The notes under the pieces: model-generated
What the model was told of the DNA's origin: nothing
Database searches by the model: none
Seen by the model: only the letters and a program-made list of their open reading frames with translations
Assembly (NCBI GenBank): GCA_963792405.1
Contig: CAWBVU010000006.1
Coordinates: 620,001-684,000, forward strand
Source: SZUA-442 sp963792405
GTDB taxonomy: Bacteria; Actinomycetota; Acidimicrobiia; Spongiisociales; UBA5794
Reading direction: 5' to 3'
Length of the DNA stretch: 64,000 nt
Shown: positions 45,228 through 54,198 of the stretch, one piece after another
How the letters are laid out: every line of letters begins with the position of its first letter
Numbering within the stretch: position 1 is the first letter of the stretch
Position numbers and translations under genes: made by a program

Positions 45228-46418
45228 ATGAAGGCGAAACTCGAGAGGCCGGATCCGAAGGGACGATTCGGGGCGTACGGCGGTCGCTACGCACCCGAGA
45301 CGCTGATGCCCGCCCTGATCCAGTTGGAGGAGGCCTTCATCGAGGCATGGGCCGACGACCGGTTCCACGACGAGCTCGCCGAACTCCTCAGGACCTTCGT
45401 GGGCCGTCCGACGCCCGTCCACAGGGCCGCTCGTCTCTCCGATGCCTACGGCATCGACCTGTGGCTCAAGCGCGAGGATCTGGCCCACACGGGGGCCCAC
45501 AAGATCAACAACACGGTTGCGCAGGGACTGCTCGCACGGCGCATGGGCAAGCCGAGGATCATCGCCGAGACGGGTGCGGGCCAGCACGGCGTCGCCACGG
45601 CGACGGCGTGTGCGCTCTTCGGCCTCGACTGCGTGGTCTACATGGGTGAGAAGGACATCGAGCGGCAAGCCCTCAACGTGCACCGCATGCGCCTCCTCGG
45701 TGCGGAGGTGGTGCCGGTCACGTCCGGTGCGGGCACCCTCAAGGACGCCGTGTCCGCGGCGATGCGCGACTGGGTCGCCTCGGTCGACACGACGCACTAC
45801 ATCATCGGGTCCGTTGTCGGTCCCCACCCCTTCCCGTGGATGGTGAGGGAGTTCCAGAAGGTGATCGGCGAGGAACTCAGGAGCCAGCTCGACGGGACGG
45901 GCGGAAGGCCGAGTCCCGACGTCATCGTCGCTCCCGTCGGCGGGGGATCGAACGCCATGGGCGTGTTCTACCCCTTCGCCGGGGACCCCGGTGTCCAGCT
46001 CGTCGGTGTCGAAGCGGCGGGCCTCGGTCTTGCCACCGGCAAGCACGGGGCGTCGCTGGGCGAGGGATCACCGGGCGTGCTCCACGGCGCCATGACCTAC
46101 ATGCTCCAGGACCCGTTCGGGCAGGTCCTCGAGGCGCACTCCATCTCCGCGGGGCTCGACTATCCGGGCGTCGGCCCCGAGCATGCCTTCTTCAAGGACG
46201 AGGGGCTCGTCCGCTATGAGAGCGTCACCGACGACGAGGCGATGGTCGCCTTCCACCTGCTCTCGAGGACGGAGGGGATCATTCCGGCGCTGGAGTCCGC
46301 CCACGCACTGGCGTGGATCACACGCGAGGCTCCGAGCCTTCGCGGCGCGACCGTCGTCCTCAACCTCTCCGGACGGGGCGACAAGGACGTGCAGTCGGTC
46401 GCGGCGACCTACGGATGA
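45228..46418 (+). CDS. trpB: Tryptophan synthase beta chain
   Basis: A 396-residue PLP enzyme that condenses indole with serine. RFGAYGGRYAPETLM (13-27) is the typical start, KREDLAHTGAHKINN carries PLP Lys92, and the glycine-rich phosphate loop GGGSNAMG follows near 237. LDYPGVGPEHAFFKD and the C-terminal NLSGRGDKD complete the set. It forms a tunnel complex with TrpA, whose gene overlaps by 4 nt. ATG 45228 follows GGTCGGG. Confidence 0.97.
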   Translation: MKAKLERPDPKGRFGAYGGRYAPETLMPALIQLEEAFIEAWADDRFHDELAELLRTFVGRPTPVHRAARLSDAYGIDLWLKREDLAHTGAHKINNTVAQGLLARRMGKPRIIAETGAGQHGVATATACALFGLDCVVYMGEKDIERQALNVHRMRLLGAEVVPVTSGAGTLKDAVSAAMRDWVASVDTTHYIIGSVVGPHPFPWMVREFQKVIGEELRSQLDGTGGRPSPDVIVAPVGGGSNAMGVFYPFAGDPGVQLVGVEAAGLGLATGKHGASLGEGSPGVLHGAMTYMLQDPFGQVLEAHSISAGLDYPGVGPEHAFFKDEGLVRYESVTDDEAMVAFHLLSRTEGIIPALESAHALAWITREAPSLRGATVVLNLSGRGDKDVQSVAATYG

Positions 46419-47236
46419 CCGCCACGACGACCGGCCGCGAGCAGCTTCGCTCGATGTTCGCATCGGCGGCGTCCGAGGGGAGAGCGGTCCTCCTGCCGTA
46501 CCTCACCGCAGGGCTCCCGACCGTCGAGGACTCCGTGTCCCTCTTCGAGGCGATGGCGGACGCAGGGGCCGACGGATTCGAGGTCGGCATCCCGTATGCC
46601 GATCCCCTGATGGACGGGCCGGTGATCATGGAGGCGGGCGAGCGTGCCCTTCGGTCGGGCGTGACGGTGGACGTCGCGCTCGACGTCGTCGCACGGGTGG
46701 TGGCGGCCACGGGCAGGCCGGTGCTCGTGATGACGTACGTCAACCCGGTGCTCCATCAGGGCGTCGAGGCATTCTTCGCGAAGGTCCGCGATGCAGGTGC
46801 AGCGGGCGTGATCGTGGCGGACCTTCCTGCGGACGAGTCGGAGGCATTCGTCGACGCGGCCCGTGCCACGGGCCTCGGGATGGTGCAGTTCGCCGCGCCC
46901 ACCACCGGCCGCGAGCGGCTCGCTTCGATCGCGTCGTCGGATCCCGTCTTCGTCTACGGGATCGCCGAGGTCGGAGTCACGGGTGAGCGAACCGAGGCGT
47001 CATCGAACCTCGAGCGGCTGGCACTCGAGGTGCGATCCGTCACCGACGCCCCCCTGGTGTTCGGAGTGGGCATCTCGACGCCCGACCAGGCCGCGGCCGC
47101 GGCAGGGGTCGGTGACGGCGTCATCGTGGGGACCGCGATCGTCCGCCGCGTGCTCGAGGCCGGCTCCAGTGACGAGGCGCGAGCGGCGCTGTCACGGGCC
47201 GTCGCCGAACTAGTCAGCGCGATGCGACGCAACTGA
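46415..47236 (+). CDS. trpA: Tryptophan synthase alpha chain
   Basis: A 273-residue TIM barrel that splits indole-3-glycerol phosphate, passing indole to TrpB. The catalytic glutamate is in GFEVGIPYADPLMDGPVI and the catalytic aspartate in IVADLPADES; GVGISTPDQ and GVIVGTAIV form the phosphate site. ATG 46415 overlaps the trpB stop (ATGA). It closes the trp cluster and faces the tRNA-Leu gene 47 nt downstream. Confidence 0.95.
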   Translation: MTATTTGREQLRSMFASAASEGRAVLLPYLTAGLPTVEDSVSLFEAMADAGADGFEVGIPYADPLMDGPVIMEAGERALRSGVTVDVALDVVARVVAATGRPVLVMTYVNPVLHQGVEAFFAKVRDAGAAGVIVADLPADESEAFVDAARATGLGMVQFAAPTTGRERLASIASSDPVFVYGIAEVGVTGERTEASSNLERLALEVRSVTDAPLVFGVGISTPDQAAAAAGVGDGVIVGTAIVRRVLEAGSSDEARAALSRAVAELVSAMRRN

Positions 47237-47283
47237 TCCTTCAGCTGGCCCCCCGGTGCGCCGATGGTACGCCATGGCACCGC

Positions 47284-47369
47284 TGGTACCGGGAGTGGGA
47301 CTCGAACCCACACGAGCTTGCGCCCAACGGATTTTGAGTCCGCCGCGTCTTCCATTCCGCCATCCCGGC
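47284..47369 (-). tRNA. tRNA-Leu (anticodon CAA)
   Basis: An 86-nt cloverleaf on the minus strand. The acceptor GCCGGGA pairs with TCCCGGT (a G-U closing pair), the anticodon loop is CTCAAAA with anticodon CAA (47334-47336), and the T-arm loop is TTCGAGT. A long variable arm (TGGGCGCAAGCTCG region) fits the class II leucine tRNA. The 3' CCA is encoded. A minus-strand TATCAT at 47380-47385 is a likely -10 element, giving a leader of a few nucleotides. It should read UUG codons. Confidence 0.95.
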
Positions 47370-47426
47370 AGGCTGGGGGATGATAGGTCGCCCGGCCCGT
47401 ATTCCCGGTCGGTGGTGACGAGGGTA

Positions 47427-47461
47427 GTGACAGAGAGTGGCGAGCCTGCTACTCTGAGTAG
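47427..47461 (+). promoter_or_regulatory. Promoter with overlapping palindrome, tadE operon
   Basis: GTGACA (47427-47432) and TACTCT (47450-47455) are 17 bp apart, a good primary-sigma promoter. The perfect palindrome CTACTC-T-GAGTAG (47449-47461) covers the -10 element and the expected start site, so it may be an operator. The ATG follows 21 nt later with a GAGGGG site. Confidence 0.55.
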
Positions 47462-47482
47462 ACACACGAGTTGAGGGGCACG

Positions 47483-48088
47483 ATGATCGGCAGATCCGAG
47501 TCGGGGACGCGTGACCGCGGTGCGGCGATGGTCGAGATGGCCATCGTGCTGCCGCTCTTCGTGCTGCTCGTCTTCGGCCTCATCGAGTTCGGCCTCATGT
47601 TCCGCGAGCGCCTGACGATCGCGTCGGCGACCTCGTCCGCGGCGCGCACCGGCGCCACGATGGGATCGCGGGCCGAGGCGGACATCCGCATCCTCGAGGC
47701 GCTCGAGGCGGGGCTCTACGACCAGGTCAACTTCGACGTGCTCATCCGCGTGGACATCTTCCGTGCCAACCCGACGACAGGGTCCAAGACGACGGACATC
47801 AACCGCTACACCTACATCGGCGGCGGGGGCTGCAAGTGGAGTCCATGCCCGGATCCCGCGATCTTCAGCCCACCGACGTACGGCGTGCCTTCGGACTGGG
47901 GGGATCCGGCCGTGCGTGACACGTCACTCGATCCCGGTGGGGGCGGCCTCGACATCCTCGGCGTGGAGGTCGTGTACCACCACGACACCGTCACCGACAT
48001 CGTCCCCTTCCTCGACCGCGACCTGACCGAGCGCGCGCTCGTGCGGCTCGAGCCGGACGTCTTCGGCACCACGACCACAGGACCATGA
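47483..48088 (+). CDS. TadE-like pilus assembly protein (minor pseudopilin)
   Basis: A 201-residue protein. The N-terminus RDRGAAMVEMAIVLPLFVLLVFGLIEFGLMF (split; about 11-41) is the TadE signature: a short basic leader, a glycine before the cleavage point, the conserved Glu at position 5 of the mature part and one hydrophobic helix. The rest is an extracytoplasmic domain of about 160 residues with a small CKWSPC cysteine pair. TadE/TadF pseudopilins help assemble Flp pili. ATG 47483 is chosen over an upstream TTG for its GAGGGG site. It overlaps the TadG-like gene. Confidence 0.85.
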   Translation: MIGRSESGTRDRGAAMVEMAIVLPLFVLLVFGLIEFGLMFRERLTIASATSSAARTGATMGSRAEADIRILEALEAGLYDQVNFDVLIRVDIFRANPTTGSKTTDINRYTYIGGGGCKWSPCPDPAIFSPPTYGVPSDWGDPAVRDTSLDPGGGGLDILGVEVVYHHDTVTDIVPFLDRDLTERALVRLEPDVFGTTTTGP

Positions 48089-49686
48089 TGCGATCGCCGG
48101 TCGAACGAATCCGCGAGGCACTGCGCACCGAGAAGGGCGTGACGCTCATCCTGGCGGCCATGGTGCTGCCGATCCTGCTTGGGATGGCGGGATTCGCCGC
48201 CGACTTCGGGTGGCTCTACTGGAACGGCATCAAGATCCAGCACGGTGCCGACGCCGCGGCCCTCTCGGGGGTCGTCTACGAGCCGGAGGACCAGACGACG
48301 GCCTACGCCGAGGCGATCGCCTCCGCCGCGGAGAACGGATTCAACGACCTGTCTCCGTCCACGAACGTCACGCCGGTCGACTTCTCCGACGACCCCTCCG
48401 CCGTCGACAACGCCAACCAGCTCAGGGTCACCGTGGAGCACTCCGTGCCCACGTTCTTCATGAAGGTGTTCGGGATCGACAGCGTCACGATCGGGCGCTC
48501 CGCCGTCGCCGAGTACGTGCTTCCCCTCGCGATGGGGAGCGACTGGCCGTACTTCGGGCAGGACCCCGTCCTCGGCCGTTCGCCCAACTACTGGGGCAAC
48601 ATCCACGGCTACTACACGGGCCGCACGATGGGGGACCGGTACTCCTCCCAGTGCGTGGACGGTGGCAGTGGTCTTGCCTGTGCCAAGAATGGTGATCGGC
48701 GCCAGACGATCTCGCAGGGCACGAACAACGGGTTCGCCGACTACACGGGCGGCTACATCTATGGCATCGAGGTACCTGCCGGTGCGAGCAACCTCGCCGT
48801 CGAGGTCTTCGATGGGCCGTTCTATCGCGGTGGGAGCGACTACTTCCTGGTAGGGGACAACGAGCAGGGAACGAGCCAGGGCCCCACGACGAGGTTCATG
48901 CTGTACTCACCCGACCCGACCCCGCTCGACACGACCGACGGCAACACGCTCCTGTGCTCGGTGACCTATGCCCCGGAGGACACCTACGCCGACTTCGATG
49001 GGGACGGCAACGTCGGATCATGGAACTCCGCGGCACGCCGATGGACCGCCGACCCAGATGACGACCGCAACGGTGACGGGTGGTTCGATTGGACCGACGT
49101 CTCGATCGAGATGGGCGCGAACTTCTCGAACCTCTGGGACCGGATGTGCGGCAACGTGTTCAACGCCGGACCTGGCATCTACCCCCTCCGGGTCGTGATC
49201 GCCGATCCCGGGGCGAGCGACGACCGCGGCCTGAACCGGTACTCCCTCAGGGCGTTCACAACGGGGCCCGACCCGAGGGTGTTCGCCCTCGGCGACATGG
49301 CCATCTACGCCAACTTCGCGGGCAACCAGGCGACGTTCAACCTCGCCGAGGTTCCCCAGGTGCATGCGGGCAAGGAGCTCGTCATCGAGCTGTGGGACCC
49401 CGATTCCGGGAACAACGGGGTCCGGATCAACCTCCCCGACGGCTCGCTACCCCCGTGCACGTGGAACGCGACGGATGGCCGGACCGGGAGCCTCGGCGGG
49501 TGCAACATCAGCTATGCGACGTCGTTCAACAACCATCACATGCAGATCAGGATCGACATCCCGAACGACTATGCGTGCTCCGCAAACTGCTGGTGGGAGA
49601 TCACGGTGAGCTACCCGGGTGGGGCGAACGACACCACGACGTGGTCCGCGCGCATCGAGGGGAACCCCGTGCGCCTGGTCGAGTAG
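48085..49686 (+). CDS. TadG-like pilus-associated protein
   Basis: A 533-residue secreted or membrane-anchored protein. The N-terminal EKGVTLILAAMVLPILLGMAGFAADFGWLYW (split; about 16-46) is the TadG/Flp-type membrane segment, followed by QHGADAAALSG, also typical. The large C-terminal part is not a von Willebrand domain; it has two Asp-rich loops resembling calcium-binding EF-hand or dockerin loops (DFDGDGN at 303-309 and DDDRNGDGWFDW at 325-336) and six or more cysteines. It may be a surface adhesin or pilus tip protein. It overlaps the TadE-like gene (ATGATG). Confidence 0.75.
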   Translation: MMRSPVERIREALRTEKGVTLILAAMVLPILLGMAGFAADFGWLYWNGIKIQHGADAAALSGVVYEPEDQTTAYAEAIASAAENGFNDLSPSTNVTPVDFSDDPSAVDNANQLRVTVEHSVPTFFMKVFGIDSVTIGRSAVAEYVLPLAMGSDWPYFGQDPVLGRSPNYWGNIHGYYTGRTMGDRYSSQCVDGGSGLACAKNGDRRQTISQGTNNGFADYTGGYIYGIEVPAGASNLAVEVFDGPFYRGGSDYFLVGDNEQGTSQGPTTRFMLYSPDPTPLDTTDGNTLLCSVTYAPEDTYADFDGDGNVGSWNSAARRWTADPDDDRNGDGWFDWTDVSIEMGANFSNLWDRMCGNVFNAGPGIYPLRVVIADPGASDDRGLNRYSLRAFTTGPDPRVFALGDMAIYANFAGNQATFNLAEVPQVHAGKELVIELWDPDSGNNGVRINLPDGSLPPCTWNATDGRTGSLGGCNISYATSFNNHHMQIRIDIPNDYACSANCWWEITVSYPGGANDTTTWSARIEGNPVRLVE

Positions 49687-49776
49687 GACTCGTCGGGGAG
49701 GACGCAGCCCGGCCACTCGCTGGTCCGATGCCGACATCGTCGCCTCGACGCCCGACCCGACCGTTCGTGCCGTCGC

Positions 49777-49782
49777 TACGCT
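49777..49782 (+). promoter_or_regulatory. -10 element TACGCT for leaderless polA
   Basis: TACGCT ends exactly 6 nt before the polA ATG at 49789, with no ribosome site between. Confidence 0.5.
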
Positions 49783-49788
49783 GCGGCC

Positions 49789-52416
49789 ATGCCCACGCTG
49801 GCGCTCCTCGACGGCCACTCGCTCGCCTACCGCGCCTTCTACGCGCTCCCGCCGGACATGGCGACACCGTCGGGCCAGGTCACGAACGCGGTGTTCGGCT
49901 TCACCTCGATGCTGATCAAGCTGATGCAGGAGGAGGCGCCCGATGCGATCGCCGTGGCGTGGGACCGCAGGGAGCCGACCTTCCGGACCGAGCAGTTCCC
50001 CGAGTACAAGGCCAACCGGCAGGCGGCGCCTGATCTCTTCCGCAGCCAGGTCCCCCTCATCCGCGACGTCCTCGATGCCATGGAGATCCCGCAGGTGAGC
50101 CTCTCGGGTTACGAGGCCGACGACCTGATCGCCACCCTCGTCGACCGCGGACGAGACGAGGGATACGATGTGATGGTCGTGACGGGCGACCGCGATGCGT
50201 TCCAGCTCTCGAGTGACGACGTCACCGTCATCTACACGCGTCGAGGGATCTCCGACACGGTCCACGCCACGCCTGCGTGGATCGCAGAGCGGTACGGCAT
50301 CGACCCCGCCCGCTACGTCGAATATGCCGCCCTCAGGGGCGACACCTCCGACAACCTGCCGGGCGTACCAGGGGTGGGGGAGAAGACCGCCGCCAAGCTC
50401 GTCAACGACTACGCCAGCCTCGAGGAGCTCTTCGAGCACCTCGACGACCTGTCGCCGAGGCTGGCGGCGAACCTCGCTGAGGCGAGGGAGCAGGTCCTGC
50501 TGAATCGCACGCTGATGACCCTCGTCCACGACGTGCCGATCTCCGAGGTCGAGCCGGACGACCTGGTACTGAGGCCGTTCGACAGGGATGCCGTTCGCTC
50601 GCTCTTCGATGAACTGGCCTTTCGCAGCCTCTGGCAGCGCCTCGAGGAGCTGGGCGGCCTCGGCGCCGCCGAGGCGGTCGTCGAGGACGTCGACGTCGTC
50701 ACGGTGCGCTCCGCTGAGCGACTGAGCGACCTCGCGGCTCGCGACCGCATCGCGATCGATCCCGTGTGGGACGACGACGCGTTGATCGGCGTGGTCGTGG
50801 CCGGCGACCCTGCCAGGTTCGTTCCGCTCGAGGTGTTCGAGGAGGTCCTCGCGGGAGCCCCCCTCGCCCTCGCGGGCCACGACCTCAAGCCGTTCCTCCG
50901 GGCGCTGCTCGAGGCCGACATCTCCCCGCCGGACGTCGCATTCGACTCGATGCTCGCCGCATGGCTGATCAATCCCGGCCAGCGGGCCCCTGACCTCGAC
51001 AGCCTCGCGTACCGGGAGCTCGGCATCGAGGTGGGCGCCACGCCATCGGTGGGCCCGGGGAAGGACCAGGGCACGCTGGCCTTCGACGAGGAAGGTGCCG
51101 ATCCCGAGAGGGACCTCCGGGTCTCCGCCCGCCGGGCGGTGGCGGTCGAGCGCCTCGTCGCCCCACTCACGGCCCAACTCGAGGCCCGCGGTTCTGCGGA
51201 CCTCCTGACCGCAATCGAGCTGCCGTTGGTCGGGATCCTCGCCGAGATGGAGGATGCGGGTGTCGCCCTCGACACCGCCTTCCTCAGGGAGTTCGGAGAG
51301 GACCTGTCGGTCCGCATCGCCGAGCTCGAGACCGAGATCCATCGGCAGGCGGGCAGGGTGTTCAACGTCAATTCGACGCTCCAGCTGCGCAGCGTGCTGT
51401 TCGATGAACTCGGCCTCCCGGTGAGCAAGAAGACGCCCAAGGGCGTGCCCTCCACCGATGCCGCCGTCCTCGAGAAGCTCCGCGACGCCCACCCCATCGT
51501 CGACCACCTCCTCACGTTCCGAGAGCTCGACAAGCTCCGCTCGACGTACGTGGAGTCGCTCCTCGGGCTCGTCGACGAGGACGGGCGGGTGAGGGGGCGC
51601 TTCAACCAGACGGGAGCGGCGACGGGGAGGCTCTCGATGGAGCAGCCCAACCTCCAGAACATCCCGATTCGCAGCGAGGAGGGCAGGGCGATCCGACGTG
51701 CGTTCGTGGCAGAGGAGGGCTCGTCGTTCCTCGTCGCCGACTACAGCCAGATCGAGCTGCGCATCCTCGCCCACCTGTCGAGCGATCCGGGTCTGATCGA
51801 GGCGTTCGCGGCCGATCTCGACATCCATGCGGCGACGGCGGCGCGTGTCAACGGCGTGCCCCTCGACGACGTCACGGACGAGATGCGCCGCACCTCGAAG
51901 ATGATCAACTTCGGCCTGCTCTACGGCATGGAGGCCTACGGGCTGGCCCAGCGCCTCGGCATCGACCGGGGGGAGGCCCAGCGCCACATCGACGAGTACT
52001 TCGTGCAGTTCCCCGATGTGCGGGCCTTCATGGCGGGCATCGTGGACGATGCCCGGGCGGTCGGGTACACGACCACCATCCTCGGAAGGCGTCGATACCT
52101 GCCCGAACTGCACAGCCGCAGCGCCAGGGAGCGGCAGGCGGGCGAGCGGATGGCGCTCAACGCCCCCATCCAGGGCTCGGCCGCCGACATCATCAAGAAG
52201 GCGATGATCGAACTGCACGCAGGGCTCGCCCGACGCGATCTCGGGGCGCGGATGCTGCTGCAGATCCACGATGAGCTCGTCCTCGAGGTACCGGACGGCG
52301 AGATCCCGGAGGTGACGGACCTCACGGTCACCACCATGCAGGGGATCGTGGATCTCGACGTACCGCTCAAGGTCTCCCACGCGGTGGGCCGCACGCTCGC
52401 CGACGTCCACCACTGA
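49789..52416 (+). CDS. polA: DNA polymerase I
   Basis: An 875-residue family A polymerase. Residues 1-290 form the 5'-3' flap nuclease (LLDGHSLAYRAFYAL; SGYEADDLIATL; GVPGVGEKTAAKL). The middle domain (about 300-470) is the proofreading fold, but the exonuclease motif DxE reads IDPVW, so proofreading is probably lost, as in other actinobacterial enzymes. The polymerase domain has motif A with Asp651 in DYSQIELR, motif B RRTSKMINFGLLYG and motif C with Asp828 in QIHDELVLE. It works in Okazaki-fragment maturation and repair. Its transcript appears leaderless. Confidence 0.97.
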   Translation: MPTLALLDGHSLAYRAFYALPPDMATPSGQVTNAVFGFTSMLIKLMQEEAPDAIAVAWDRREPTFRTEQFPEYKANRQAAPDLFRSQVPLIRDVLDAMEIPQVSLSGYEADDLIATLVDRGRDEGYDVMVVTGDRDAFQLSSDDVTVIYTRRGISDTVHATPAWIAERYGIDPARYVEYAALRGDTSDNLPGVPGVGEKTAAKLVNDYASLEELFEHLDDLSPRLAANLAEAREQVLLNRTLMTLVHDVPISEVEPDDLVLRPFDRDAVRSLFDELAFRSLWQRLEELGGLGAAEAVVEDVDVVTVRSAERLSDLAARDRIAIDPVWDDDALIGVVVAGDPARFVPLEVFEEVLAGAPLALAGHDLKPFLRALLEADISPPDVAFDSMLAAWLINPGQRAPDLDSLAYRELGIEVGATPSVGPGKDQGTLAFDEEGADPERDLRVSARRAVAVERLVAPLTAQLEARGSADLLTAIELPLVGILAEMEDAGVALDTAFLREFGEDLSVRIAELETEIHRQAGRVFNVNSTLQLRSVLFDELGLPVSKKTPKGVPSTDAAVLEKLRDAHPIVDHLLTFRELDKLRSTYVESLLGLVDEDGRVRGRFNQTGAATGRLSMEQPNLQNIPIRSEEGRAIRRAFVAEEGSSFLVADYSQIELRILAHLSSDPGLIEAFAADLDIHAATAARVNGVPLDDVTDEMRRTSKMINFGLLYGMEAYGLAQRLGIDRGEAQRHIDEYFVQFPDVRAFMAGIVDDARAVGYTTTILGRRRYLPELHSRSARERQAGERMALNAPIQGSAADIIKKAMIELHAGLARRDLGARMLLQIHDELVLEVPDGEIPEVTDLTVTTMQGIVDLDVPLKVSHAVGRTLADVHH

Positions 52417-52439
52417 ACGGGGTGTGCCCGTCACGCGTG

Positions 52440-52469
52440 TTGTGGGTTGCCACCCGCCCGCGATAGCAT
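52440..52469 (+). promoter_or_regulatory. Promoter of rpsA
   Basis: TTGTGG (52440-52445) and TAGCAT (52464-52469) are 18 bp apart. Transcription would begin near 52476, giving a leader of about 60 nt that contains AGGAG (52521-52525). Confidence 0.45.
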
Positions 52470-52537
52470 GTGGGGGCCTTCGCCCGCCTTTGCGCGCGCT
52501 CGAAGGCGAACACGTATCCAAGGAGCATCACCCGTAC

Positions 52538-54082
52538 ATGTCCATCGACAACGAGCTCGACGTCGCGTCCGACGACGTCGCTGAGACCACCGAGACCACC
52601 GAGACCCTCGAGGCGACCGCGGAGACGACCACGGACGTCGTCGCCGACGTCGTCATGGAGGCGACCGCGCCCGAAGGCGACGCAGCCTCCGGCGACGCCC
52701 CCGAGCCGGTGGTCGAGACCGCCGCGGTCGTCGCCGACACCGACGGCGCCGTCGCCGAGACCGAGGTCGACGCCGAGGTGGAGGAGGAGGCCCCGGCAGC
52801 CCCGCGCCCGGACCGCCAGGCGATCAGCGCTCCGAAGTCGATCGGTGATGTCCCCGACGAGCTGTCCGCGGACGATTTCGCCGCCGCGGTCGAGCAGACG
52901 GTGTTCGAGTTCAAGGAGGGCGACATCGTCGTCGGCACCGTCGTTCGCGTCGATCCCGACGAGGTGCTCGTCGACATCGGGTACAAGTCCGAGGGTGTCA
53001 TCCCCCCCTACGAGCTCTCGGTGCGCAACAACTCCAATCCCGATGACGTCGTGAAGGTCGGTGACGAGATCGAGGCCCTCGTGCTCCAGAAGGAGGACGA
53101 TCAGGGCCGGTTGGTGCTGTCGAAGAAGCGTGCCCAGTACGAGCGTGCCTGGGGGCGCATCGAGGGCATCATGAACGAGGGCGGCACCGTCACGGGCCAG
53201 GTGATCGAGGTCGTCAAGGGTGGCCTCATCGTCGACATCGGCCTGCGCGGGTTCCTCCCCGCATCGCTCGTCGACCTCCGCAGGGTACGCGATCTCCAGC
53301 CCTTCGTCGGCGAGACGATGGAGGCGAAGGTCATCGAGCTCGACCGCAACCGCAACAACGTCGTGCTGTCCCGCAGGGCCTACCTCGAGGAGGAGCAGGC
53401 GGAGCAGCGCCAGGCGTTCCTGTCGGACCTCAAGGAGGGCGACGTCCGCGAGGGTGTCGTGTCGAGTGTGGTGAACTTCGGAGCCTTCGTCGACCTCGGT
53501 GGCATGGACGGCCTCGTCCACGTCTCGGAGCTCTCGTGGCGCCACGTCAACCACCCCGGTGAGATCGTGACCGTCGGCGACAAGGTGAAGGTCAAGGTCC
53601 TCGAGGTCGATTACGACCGCGAACGGATCTCCCTGTCCATCCGCCAGACCGCCGAGGATCCATGGGAGATGTTCGCCCGCGATGCAGCCGTCGGCGCCAT
53701 CGTCGACGGCAAGGTCACCAAGACCGTTCCCTTCGGCGCGTTCGTGTCCGTCGGTGAGGGTGTCGAAGGTCTCGTGCACGTCTCGGAGATCGCCATGCAC
53801 CACGTCGACAGCCCCGAATTGGAGCTCTCGATCGGGCAGGAAGTAAAGGTAAAGGTCACCGAGATCGATGCCGACAGACGACGAGTAAGCCTGTCCATCA
53901 AGCAGGCACTTCCGCAATGGGAGGAGCGCTCGTCGTGGAGCGAGAACAAGCCAACACGTCCTCGTCGAAGGGAATTCGAACGTGAGGACGAGACCACAGA
54001 GCCGACGCCGAGCTTCTCTGCGGATTCCTCACTCGAGGCGATCCTGCAGGAGCTCAAGGAGCGTGGCATCGGTCGTTCCTGA
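52538..54082 (+). CDS. rpsA: Ribosomal protein S1 with acidic N-terminal extension
   Basis: A 514-residue RNA-binding protein with four S1 domains (about 126-196, 216-281, 302-369, 387-455), each with the usual FKEGDIVVGTVV or GAFVDL-type core, and a short charged C-terminus. The first 115 residues are an acidic low-complexity tail full of Glu/Thr/Ala (ETTETTETLEATAETTT). Actinobacterial S1 usually has four domains; the tail is longer than most. S1 brings mRNA to the 30S subunit, though the many leaderless genes here would not need it. AGGAG is 12 nt from the ATG. Confidence 0.94.
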   Translation: MSIDNELDVASDDVAETTETTETLEATAETTTDVVADVVMEATAPEGDAASGDAPEPVVETAAVVADTDGAVAETEVDAEVEEEAPAAPRPDRQAISAPKSIGDVPDELSADDFAAAVEQTVFEFKEGDIVVGTVVRVDPDEVLVDIGYKSEGVIPPYELSVRNNSNPDDVVKVGDEIEALVLQKEDDQGRLVLSKKRAQYERAWGRIEGIMNEGGTVTGQVIEVVKGGLIVDIGLRGFLPASLVDLRRVRDLQPFVGETMEAKVIELDRNRNNVVLSRRAYLEEEQAEQRQAFLSDLKEGDVREGVVSSVVNFGAFVDLGGMDGLVHVSELSWRHVNHPGEIVTVGDKVKVKVLEVDYDRERISLSIRQTAEDPWEMFARDAAVGAIVDGKVTKTVPFGAFVSVGEGVEGLVHVSEIAMHHVDSPELELSIGQEVKVKVTEIDADRRRVSLSIKQALPQWEERSSWSENKPTRPRRREFEREDETTEPTPSFSADSSLEAILQELKERGIGRS

Positions 54083-54095
54083 CCGGTGGATCCTT

Positions 54096-54111
54096 GACCC
54101 GTCATCGGGTC
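54096..54111 (+). terminator. Possible weak terminator of rpsA
   Basis: GACCCG (54096-54101) and CGGGTC (54106-54111) form a perfect 6-bp hairpin with a TCAT loop, 13 nt after the rpsA stop. No U-tract follows, and cpaB begins 88 nt later. Confidence 0.35.
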
Positions 54112-54198
54112 CTGTGGGAACCTTGGCCCATCGCCCGGGACCAGCCGCCTCTCGGCGCGGACTGACGTCGTGTCATGTCATGGGGAGGAACGACTGAA

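Noticed and set aside
49447..52521. 1024-codon open frame antisense to polA and the tadG-like gene
   Set aside because: It spans two unrelated genes and their gap, and contains no recognisable protein motif.
52580..52660. Short repeats (GAGACCACC-type) that could suggest a repeat array or CRISPR
   Set aside because: They are codon-level repeats encoding the acidic ETT tail of ribosomal protein S1, with no spacers. No CRISPR array was seen anywhere in the window.
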